From RAM1 sp943372515 (lineage in GTDB: Bacteria > Pseudomonadota > Gammaproteobacteria > Burkholderiales > Burkholderiaceae_C): 64,000 nt of DNA. The stretch spans positions 1 through 64,000 of the forward strand of contig CALRYY010000012.1 in the NCBI GenBank assembly GCA_943372515.1. The letters are read 5' to 3'. The first letter of the stretch is position 1, and the number at the start of each line of letters is the position of its first letter. The notes under the pieces were generated by a model. That model saw nothing but the letters and a program-made list of their open reading frames with translations. It made no database searches and was not told where the DNA came from. Shown piece by piece: positions 36,026-43,333 of this stretch. The position numbers were made by a program, and so were the translations under genes.

Positions 36026-38124
36026 GGCGCGCTGGCCGCGGCGGCTGCGGCTGTATCCAGGGCTTTCTTGGCAAATTCTGCGCGCAGGGCCTTGAGCTTT
36101 TCGCGCGGGTCTTCCTTGGTCGTGGTCTTGTCCAGCGCCATCTCGGCAATAAAGCGGCTGGGCTGGGCGGCGATCATCTCGCGACCCTTTTTGCGCCGCT
36201 TGGTCCAGCTGACAGCCAGGCTGCGCTGGGCGCGGGTGATGCCCACGTACATCAGGCGACGCTCTTCCTGCAGGCGCTGCAAAATGCCTTCGCTCATGGG
36301 GCCGTCGGCGCGGCCGGTGGGGTTGTCGTCATCGCCCAGCTTGAAGGGAAGCATGCCCTCGGTCACGCCCACCAGCATCACATGCGGCCACTCCAGCCCC
36401 TTGGCCGCGTGCAGGGTGGACAGCGTCACCACGTCCTGGTCCTGCTCGCGTTCGCTGATGGTGGACAGCAGGGCGATGGTCTGCGCCACTTCCAGCAGGC
36501 TTTTCTTTTCCGACTCCAGCGAGACACCGGCCGTGTCGTCAAGGGTGCCGCCACAGCGCTGGCTCATCCAGTCGCAGAAATCCAGCACGTTGGTCCAGCG
36601 GGCGGCGGCCAGCTTCTCGCTGTCCTCGCCGTCATACAGGTGCTTTTCGTAATCGATGTCCTTGAGCCAGTCCATCATGAACGCGCGGGCGTCCTCGGCT
36701 CCGGCGGTCTGGCGCGCGCGAAACTCCAGGTCGTTCACATAGCGGCCAAACTCGTGCAGGCTGCCCACCGCCTTGGCCGGCAGCACCGAGCCCAGCGACG
36801 ACGAGAACAGCGCCTCAAACAGGCTCACTTTGTACTTGCTGGCAAAGGTGCCCAGGTTTTGCAGCGTGGTGTGGCCGATGCCGCGCTTGGGTGTGGTGAT
36901 GGCGCGCAGGAAGGCCGGGTCGTCGTCGTTGTTGACCCACAGGCGGAACCAGGCGCACAGGTCCTTGATTTCGGCGCGGTCAAAAAAGCTCTGGCCGCCA
37001 GAGACCTTGTAGGGGATAGCGGCCTTGCGCAATGCCTTCTCAAAGATGCGGGCCTGGTGGTTGGCGCGGTACAGCACGGCAAAGCCGCGCCATTCGTTGC
37101 CGGCGCCCGCCGTCGTGGTCATGCCCGCGCGGATCGACTGGATGCGCGCCACGGTGCGCTCGGCCTCGTGCTCCTCATTGTCGGCATCCACCACACGCAC
37201 CGGTTCGCCTTCGCCCAGCTCGGAAAACAGCGTCTTGGGAAACAGCTTGGGGTTGGGACCGATCACGTTGTTGGCCGCACGCAGGATGGCGCTGGTGCTG
37301 CGGTAGTTCTGCTCCAGCTTGATGACCTTGAGCTGGGGGAAGTCGATCGGCAGCTTCTTCAGGTTGTCCAGTGTGGCGCCGCGCCAGCCGTAAATGCTCT
37401 GGTCGTCGTCACCCACGGCGGTAAAGCGCCCGCGCTCGCCCACCAGAAGCTTGAGCACCTCGTATTGCGTGGCGTTGGTGTCCTGGTATTCATCGACCAG
37501 CACATGGCCCAGCTGGGCCTGCCATTTGTCGCGCACCGCGGGGTGGTCTTTCAGCAACTTCAGCGGCAGGCCGATCAGGTCGTCAAAGTCCACGCTCTGG
37601 TACGCGGCCAGGCGCTCTTCATAGCGACCCATGATGCGGGCGGTGACGCGTTCGTTGTCGTCCCTGGCCTGGGCTTCTGCCTGGGCGGCGTTCAGCCCCA
37701 TGTTCTTCCAAAGGCTGATCGTCCATTGCCACTGGCGGGCCGTGGCGGCGTCGGTGCTGCCGCCGGCGTCTTTCAGGATGCTGGTCACGTCGTCGCTGTC
37801 CAGGATGCTGAATTGGGGCTTGAGGCCCAGCACCGAGCCGTCTTCACGCATCATGCGCACGCCCAGGGCATGAAAGGTGCAGATCAGCACTTTCTTGGCG
37901 TCACGCCCGATCAGAGTCTTGGCACGCTCGCGCATTTCGGCGGCGGCCTTGTTGGTGAAGGTGATGGCCGCGATCTGTTGCGGCGCCAGCCCCGCGCTGA
38001 TCAGCCGGCCGATCTTGTGCGTGATCACACGCGTCTTGCCCGACCCGGCCCCCGCCAGCACCAGGCAGGGCCCGTGCATGTAGTTCACAGCTTCCTGTTG
38101 GGCAAGGTTCAGACCGGCGGACAT
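36022..38124 (-). CDS. rep: ATP-dependent DNA helicase Rep
   Basis: 700 residues. Superfamily 1A motifs: Walker A AGAGSGKT (24-31), ITFTNKAAAEMRER (Ia), VDEYQDTN (II), VGDDDQSIYGWRGA (III), EQNYRST (IV), TLHAAKGLEWPHV (V) and VGITRAQR (VI). Overall pattern is closer to Rep than to UvrD. ATG 38124 gives the usual LNLAQQEAV start; upstream ATGs at 38166 and 38175 are possible. Moves 3' to 5' on DNA, helping replication forks. Confidence 0.94.
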   Translation of the reverse strand: MSAGLNLAQQEAVNYMHGPCLVLAGAGSGKTRVITHKIGRLISAGLAPQQIAAITFTNKAAAEMRERAKTLIGRDAKKVLICTFHALGVRMMREDGSVLGLKPQFSILDSDDVTSILKDAGGSTDAATARQWQWTISLWKNMGLNAAQAEAQARDDNERVTARIMGRYEERLAAYQSVDFDDLIGLPLKLLKDHPAVRDKWQAQLGHVLVDEYQDTNATQYEVLKLLVGERGRFTAVGDDDQSIYGWRGATLDNLKKLPIDFPQLKVIKLEQNYRSTSAILRAANNVIGPNPKLFPKTLFSELGEGEPVRVVDADNEEHEAERTVARIQSIRAGMTTTAGAGNEWRGFAVLYRANHQARIFEKALRKAAIPYKVSGGQSFFDRAEIKDLCAWFRLWVNNDDDPAFLRAITTPKRGIGHTTLQNLGTFASKYKVSLFEALFSSSLGSVLPAKAVGSLHEFGRYVNDLEFRARQTAGAEDARAFMMDWLKDIDYEKHLYDGEDSEKLAAARWTNVLDFCDWMSQRCGGTLDDTAGVSLESEKKSLLEVAQTIALLSTISEREQDQDVVTLSTLHAAKGLEWPHVMLVGVTEGMLPFKLGDDDNPTGRADGPMSEGILQRLQEERRLMYVGITRAQRSLAVSWTKRRKKGREMIAAQPSRFIAEMALDKTTTKEDPREKLKALRAEFAKKALDTAAAAAASAP

Positions 38125-38241
38125 GGGGGAATCGGGAGGGGACTGCAGGGGGGAGCGGCGAATCATACCGGGCAAGGGGGCTTTCGAAGGCAGTCAGCCT
38201 GCTGAAACCCCGTCACCCCGCTTGCTGGGACAATATCGCCC

Positions 38242-39207
38242 GTGCTCGCCATCCTGCTCATTACCTTTCCGTTCTTCGCGCTCGTGCTGTGCGGCTATGT
38301 GGCGGCGCGCCGCGGCATGCTGCCGCTGGAGGCGATCCCCGGGCTGAACGCGTTTGTGCTGTATTTCGCGCTGCCCTGCATGCTGTACCGCTTTGGCGCC
38401 AGCACGCCGGTGGCGCAGCTGCTGGACATTGCAGCGGTGGCTGTGTATTTGCCCTGTGCGCTGGTCATGGTGGCTGCTACCGTGCGGTTCAGCCTGAACG
38501 AGCGCGTGCGATGGAACGATGCGTCCTTCGGTGCGCTGGTGGCAGCCTTTCCCAACACCGGCTTCATGGGCGTGCCGCTGCTGGTGGCGCTGCTGGGCGC
38601 GGCCGCCGCCGGCCCGGCCATCCTGACCATCCTGCTGGACCTGGTGATCACTACGTCGCTGTGTATTGCGCTGTCGCGCCTGGACGGTGCCGACGAGCAC
38701 GGCGCCGCCAAGGCGGCAAAAAGCGCTCTCAAGGGCGTGGCGGCCAACCCCATGCCGTGGGCCATCCTGGCCGGCGCGGCGGCGTCCTGGCTGCAAATCG
38801 AGCCGATCAAGCCGGTGATGCAGACCATCGGCCTGCTGGCGGATGCGGCGTCGCCGGTGGCTTTGTTCACCATTGGTGCGGTGCTGGCGCGCTCGCAGAT
38901 CGTGGCGGCGCGCGAAGCGCATGGACCCATGCCGGTGCGTGACTACCTGCCAGTGGTGGTGGCCAAGCTCGTGGCGCACCCGCTGCTGGTGTGGGGCGCG
39001 GGCACAGTCGCCATTGCGCTGGGCTTGCCGCTGGACCGCTTTGCGCTGACGGTCATGGTGCTGGTGGCTGCGCTGCCCAGCGCCAGCAACGTGTCGTTGC
39101 TGGCCGAGCGCTTTGGCGCGGACAACGGGCGCATTGCCCGCATCATCCTGCTGACGACGGCGACCGCGTTCCTGACGTTCTCAGCCGCCGTGGCGTTGAT
39201 GCACTAG
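38242..39207 (+). CDS. AEC family transporter (auxin efflux carrier type)
   Basis: 321 residues with ten hydrophobic segments. GTG start. FALPCMLYRFGA and AAFPNTGFMGVPLL (helix-break Asn/Pro motif) and ALPSASNVSLLAERFG match the AEC superfamily, which exports organic anions such as malate or malonate. Substrate unknown. Its TAG shares the palindrome CTAG with the stop of the convergent aminotransferase, a 4-bp overlap. Divergent from rep. Confidence 0.88.
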   Translation: MLAILLITFPFFALVLCGYVAARRGMLPLEAIPGLNAFVLYFALPCMLYRFGASTPVAQLLDIAAVAVYLPCALVMVAATVRFSLNERVRWNDASFGALVAAFPNTGFMGVPLLVALLGAAAAGPAILTILLDLVITTSLCIALSRLDGADEHGAAKAAKSALKGVAANPMPWAILAGAAASWLQIEPIKPVMQTIGLLADAASPVALFTIGAVLARSQIVAAREAHGPMPVRDYLPVVVAKLVAHPLLVWGAGTVAIALGLPLDRFALTVMVLVAALPSASNVSLLAERFGADNGRIARIILLTTATAFLTFSAAVALMH

Positions 39208-40364
39208 GCCGCGACGGCCTCGGCCTTGCGCTCACCCAGGCCGATGCGGTCCAAAGCCGCAGCCAGTTGCGCCACGGTACGGTCCACGTTGTGCCATTTT
39301 TCCAGCCCGAACAGGCCGACGCGGAAGGTCTTGAAATCAGCGCCCTCGTCGCACTGCAGTGGCACGCCGGCGGCGGTTTGCAGGCCTTCGGCCAGGAACT
39401 TCTTGCTCGACTGGACTTCAGGGTCGGTGGTGTAACTCACCACCACGCCGGGGGCCTTGAAGCCTTCAGCCGCCACGCTGGGGATGCCACGGCCCTCAAA
39501 CAGGGCACGCACCTTGCGGCCCAGGTCGATCTGCTCGTTGCGTACCTTGTCAAAGCCGTAGGCGCGCGTTTCCACCATCACCTCGCGCAGGCGCATCAGC
39601 GCGTCGGTGGGCATGGTGGCGTGGTAGGCGTGGCCGCCGCCTTCGTACGTTTCCATGATCTGCAGCCACTTCTTCAGGTCGCAGGCAAAGCTGGAGCTGG
39701 TGGTGCCGTCAATGGCGGCGCGTGCGCGTTCGCTCAGCATCACCATGGCGCAGCACGGCGAGCTGCTCCAGCCCTTTTGCGGGGCTGACACCAGCACGTC
39801 CACACCCGTGGCCTGCATGTTGACCCACATCGCGCCAGACGCAATGCAGTCCAGCACAAACAGGCCGCCCACCTCGTGCACGGCGTCGGCCACGGCGCGC
39901 AGGTAGTCGTCGGGCAGGATCATGCCGGCGGCTGTTTCCACGTGCGGGGCAAACACCACGGCGGGCTTTTCGGCGCGGATGGCGGCCTGCACCTCGGCAA
40001 TGGGAGCGGGTGCCCAAGGCGCCTGTGCGCCGGGGCCGGTCTGGCGGGCCTTGAGAACCGTGTGTGACGCGGGGATGCCTCCCATGTCAAAAATCTGTGT
40101 CCAGCGGTAGCTGAACCAGCCGTTGCGGATCACCATCACATGTTTGCCACCGGCAAACTGGCGCGCCACGGACTCCATGCCAAAGGTGCCACTGCCGGGC
40201 ACCAGCACGGCTGATTTCGCGTGGTAAACCTCCTTGAGGATGCCCGAGATGTCTTTCATCACGCCCTGGAAGCTGCGCGACATGTGGTTCAGGGCGCGGT
40301 CGGTGTAGACCACCGAAAATTCAAGCAGTCCGTCGGGGTCGACGTGGGGCAAAAGTCCGGGCAT
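39204..40364 (-). CDS. class V aminotransferase (serine/alanine-glyoxylate type)
   Basis: 386 residues, PLP enzyme. LVPGSGTFGMESVARQF near the N-terminus, VLDCIASGAMW with the PLP-nitrogen Asp and SAPQKGWSSSP with the PLP lysine are the class V signature. Resembles alanine-glyoxylate/serine-glyoxylate aminotransferases; exact substrate pair cannot be read. It follows the carboxyltransferase gene by 78 bp on the same strand. Confidence 0.9.
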   Translation of the reverse strand: MPGLLPHVDPDGLLEFSVVYTDRALNHMSRSFQGVMKDISGILKEVYHAKSAVLVPGSGTFGMESVARQFAGGKHVMVIRNGWFSYRWTQIFDMGGIPASHTVLKARQTGPGAQAPWAPAPIAEVQAAIRAEKPAVVFAPHVETAAGMILPDDYLRAVADAVHEVGGLFVLDCIASGAMWVNMQATGVDVLVSAPQKGWSSSPCCAMVMLSERARAAIDGTTSSSFACDLKKWLQIMETYEGGGHAYHATMPTDALMRLREVMVETRAYGFDKVRNEQIDLGRKVRALFEGRGIPSVAAEGFKAPGVVVSYTTDPEVQSSKKFLAEGLQTAAGVPLQCDEGADFKTFRVGLFGLEKWHNVDRTVAQLAAALDRIGLGERKAEAVAA

Positions 40365-40442
40365 GGCTGTCTCCTCGGTGTTGTCTCAAAACGGGTCGAC
40401 CAGCTTAGCATGCACGCTTGAACCCTGCTGGTGTGCCGGGCG

Positions 40443-42260
40443 TCACCAGGTGTCGATGGTCTGGGTCGCAGCAGGCGCGGCGAGCCGGGCGGACGCCAGG
40501 CCCCTTGCCAGCCAGCCGCGCGTATCCGCCGGGTCGATCACCGCGTCAATCTCCAGTGTGGCGGCCATGTTCAGGGCCTGGCCTGCGTCGTACTGTCGGG
40601 CCACCAGCTGCTGGTACAGCGCGTCGCGTTCAGGCCCATCGGGCACGGCCTCCAGCTCCTTGCGGTAGCCCAGGCGCACGGCGCCTTCCAGCCCCATGGC
40701 GCCGAATTCGCCGGTGGGCCAGGCCACGGTGAAGGTGGGCGAATGAAAGCCGCCCGCGCACATGGCCATGGCGCCCAGGCCGTAGCCCTTGCGCAGCACC
40801 ACGCTGAAGAACGGCACACGCAGGTGGGCTGCGGCAATGAACATGCGGCTGACATGCCGTACCTGCGCCTGCTCTTCGATGTCGGGCCCCACCATGAAGC
40901 CAGGCGTGTCCACCAGGCTCACCAGCGGCAGGCCGTGGGCATTGCACAGCTGCATGAAGCGCGCGGCCTTGTCGGCGGCGTCGGCGTCAATCGCGCCGCC
41001 CAGGTGCGCAGGGTTGTTGGCCAGCAGGCCCACGGGTCGGCCCTCGATGCGGGCCAGCGCGGTGTGGATGCCTTGGCCGAAACCGGTGCGCAGTTCCAGC
41101 AGCGAGCCTGCGTCCACCAGGCCGGCCATGGCAGCGCGTGTGTCGTATACACGCAGGCGGTTTTCGGGCACCACGCTGCGCAGCCTCTGAGCGTCGGGTG
41201 CGGTGAAGTCGGCAATGCGGCCCTGGAAGAAGCCCAGGTAATGCCTGGCAGCGGCCACGGCCTGTGCCTCAGTGTCCACCAGCACATCGATCACGCCATT
41301 GCCGTGCTGCACGGCCGCCGGGCCGATCTGCTCGGGCCTGAACACGCCCAGCCCACCGCCTTCGACCATGGCGGGTCCGCCCATGCCGATGTTGCTGGCC
41401 CGCGTGGCAATGATCACGTCGCAGCAACCCAGCAGCGCGGCGTTGCCCGCAAAGCAGCGGCCTGCGGCAATGCCCACCACGGGCACCTGGCCGTTCAACC
41501 GCGCAAAGCTGGCAAAAGTAGTCACATGCAAGCCCGCGACGACAGGCATGTCGGTGTCGCCGGGTCGCCCACCGCCGCCTTCGGCAAACAGCACCACGGG
41601 CAGCTTGTGCGCCAGGGCGATGCCCAGCAGGCGGTCGGTCTTCTGGTGGTTGCGCATGCCTTGCGTGCCGGCCAGCACGGTGGCGTCATAGGCCATAACC
41701 ACAGCGCGGCTTTGTTCGGGGCCAAACAGCGCGCCGTTGATGTTGCCCACGCCGGTGACCATGCCGTCGGCCGGCGTGTTGCGCATCAGGTCGTCTGCAC
41801 TGCGCCGCGTGGCCTGTGCAGCCACGGCCAGCGCGCCGTATTCGTTGAACGAGCCTTCGTCGCACAGGTCGGCAATATTTTCGCGTGCGGTGCGCAGGCC
41901 CAGTGCGTGGCGCCTGGCCACGGCGTCGGGGCGGGCGGCGTCCTGCGTCAGTGCGTGGCGGTCGATCACGCGTTGCAAGTCGGGCCGAATGCCGCCCGAG
42001 GCCAGGCGGGCAGCCACCGGCGGTGCGGTGCCCTGCACCGGTGTTGCAGCGTCGGTGGCGGCCAGCACATCGCCTTCGTTCACGGGTTCGCCGGCTGCAT
42101 AGAACAGCTCGCGCACCACACCGCTGGCTGTGGCGCGTACCTCGTGTTCCATCTTCATGGCTTCCAGCACCAGCAACAGGTCGCCGGCGTGCACGGTGTC
42201 ACCGGGGCGCACGCGCCATTCCACTATCTGGGCCGTGAGGGGAGAGCGCAGTTCAGGCAT
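40443..42260 (-). CDS. biotin carrier-carboxyltransferase fusion (acyl-CoA carboxylase, no BC domain)
   Basis: 605 residues. Residues 1-68 are a biotinyl domain with Lys36 in VLEAMKMEHE. From about 90 to the end is an acyl-CoA carboxyltransferase of the PccB/MccB type (FAEGGGGRPGD, GPAMVEGGGLG, LVDTPGFMVGPDIEEQ, GKGYG-like RKGYGLGAMAM). Biotin carboxylase is missing and neither neighbour supplies it, so a partner such as AccC must come from elsewhere. Order carrier-then-transferase without BC is uncommon. Substrate unknown. Confidence 0.87.
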   Translation of the reverse strand: MPELRSPLTAQIVEWRVRPGDTVHAGDLLLVLEAMKMEHEVRATASGVVRELFYAAGEPVNEGDVLAATDAATPVQGTAPPVAARLASGGIRPDLQRVIDRHALTQDAARPDAVARRHALGLRTARENIADLCDEGSFNEYGALAVAAQATRRSADDLMRNTPADGMVTGVGNINGALFGPEQSRAVVMAYDATVLAGTQGMRNHQKTDRLLGIALAHKLPVVLFAEGGGGRPGDTDMPVVAGLHVTTFASFARLNGQVPVVGIAAGRCFAGNAALLGCCDVIIATRASNIGMGGPAMVEGGGLGVFRPEQIGPAAVQHGNGVIDVLVDTEAQAVAAARHYLGFFQGRIADFTAPDAQRLRSVVPENRLRVYDTRAAMAGLVDAGSLLELRTGFGQGIHTALARIEGRPVGLLANNPAHLGGAIDADAADKAARFMQLCNAHGLPLVSLVDTPGFMVGPDIEEQAQVRHVSRMFIAAAHLRVPFFSVVLRKGYGLGAMAMCAGGFHSPTFTVAWPTGEFGAMGLEGAVRLGYRKELEAVPDGPERDALYQQLVARQYDAGQALNMAATLEIDAVIDPADTRGWLARGLASARLAAPAATQTIDTW

Positions 42261-42319
42261 ACGGTGATTGTGGCGCGCGGGGTGGCGTGTACGCCGTCAT
42301 GGGCGCGACAATGGCGGCC

Positions 42320-43324
42320 ATGTCATTCGTACCTCTTGTCGAGCTCACCCGTGGTGGAACCCCTGAATCCATGCACTTTGGCGTTGTGGCCGTGGTGGAC
42401 GCGCGCGGTCGGCTGCGTGCTGGCGTGGGCGACCCGCACACGCGCGTGTTCACCCGTTCCACCATCAAGGCGTTGCAGGCACTGCCGTTTGTGCGCGGCG
42501 TCGGGCCGGCGCAATTTGGTTTCAGTACGCAGCAGCTGGCCATGCTGTGCGCCAGCCACAGCGGCGAGCCCATGCACGTGGAGCAGGTGCAGGGCATGCT
42601 GGACAAGGCGGGCGTGGACTACCGCCAGTTGCAGTGCGGCTGCCATGTGCCGATGTTTGTGGATATGGGCGTGGCCCCAGCGCCCCCCGCGTGGGACGAG
42701 CGGCACCACAACTGCAGCGGCAAGCATGCCGGCTTTGTCGCGCACTGCGTGCAGCACGGCCTGCCACTGGACAGCTACCTGGACGCGGGCCACCCTTTGC
42801 AGCAGGCCATACGCCGCGACGTGGCGCGGGTGGTGGGGCTGGTGCAAGAAGATTTGCGCATGGGCATCGACGGCTGCTCTGCGCCCAACTACGCCATGCC
42901 CCTGGCGGCGCTGGCGCGCAGCTATGCGCGGCTGGCCAGCGGCGAGCAAGATGCGGAGTTTGGTGACTGTTTTGGCCCACTGGCCGACGCCATGACGGCC
43001 CACCCCGAGCTGGTCAGCGGCACACGTCGCAATGACGAGGCCTTCATGCGCGCGGGCCGTGGCGACTGGGTGAGCAAGGTGGGTGCCGACGGTGTGCAGG
43101 TGGTGGGCAGCAAAAGCCGGCAGGAGGCGCTGGCCATCAAGGTCAGCGATGGCAACATGCCCGCGCTGTACGCCGCCACGGTAGAGGTACTGGAGCAACT
43201 GGGCTGGCTGGACGATGCCCAGCGCGAGGCCCTGGCGCCCTGGCGTGCTGCCGGGCTGCGCAGCGTGCGCGGCGCCGTGGTGGGCGAACGTCGTACGGTG
43301 TTCACATTGAACCCTGCCGTGTGA
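42320..43324 (+). CDS. asparaginase, Rhizobium ReAII (thermolabile) family
   Basis: 334 residues from ATG 42320; ATG 42311 is also possible. FVPLVELTRGGTPES opening, Ser47-x-x-Lys50 (RSTIKALQALP), HNCSGKHAGF and DGCSAPNYAMPL define the asparaginase II family seen in Rhizobium etli, which uses Ser-Lys pairs and a Cys-bound zinc instead of the classical Thr triads. Hydrolyses L-Asn. Convergent with putA, 9 bp apart, in an amino-acid-catabolism neighbourhood. Confidence 0.9.
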   Translation: MSFVPLVELTRGGTPESMHFGVVAVVDARGRLRAGVGDPHTRVFTRSTIKALQALPFVRGVGPAQFGFSTQQLAMLCASHSGEPMHVEQVQGMLDKAGVDYRQLQCGCHVPMFVDMGVAPAPPAWDERHHNCSGKHAGFVAHCVQHGLPLDSYLDAGHPLQQAIRRDVARVVGLVQEDLRMGIDGCSAPNYAMPLAALARSYARLASGEQDAEFGDCFGPLADAMTAHPELVSGTRRNDEAFMRAGRGDWVSKVGADGVQVVGSKSRQEALAIKVSDGNMPALYAATVEVLEQLGWLDDAQREALAPWRAAGLRSVRGAVVGERRTVFTLNPAV

Positions 43325-43333
43325 AGGCAGCAC

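Noticed and set aside
36019..38205. A 728-codon plus-strand frame opposite rep
   Set aside because: Mirror of the Rep helicase gene, which has all helicase motifs; low-complexity Gly/His/Val-rich translation with no domain.
40431..42995. An 854-codon plus-strand frame opposite the carboxyltransferase fusion
   Set aside because: Runs across two real genes on different strands and has shadow-like composition.
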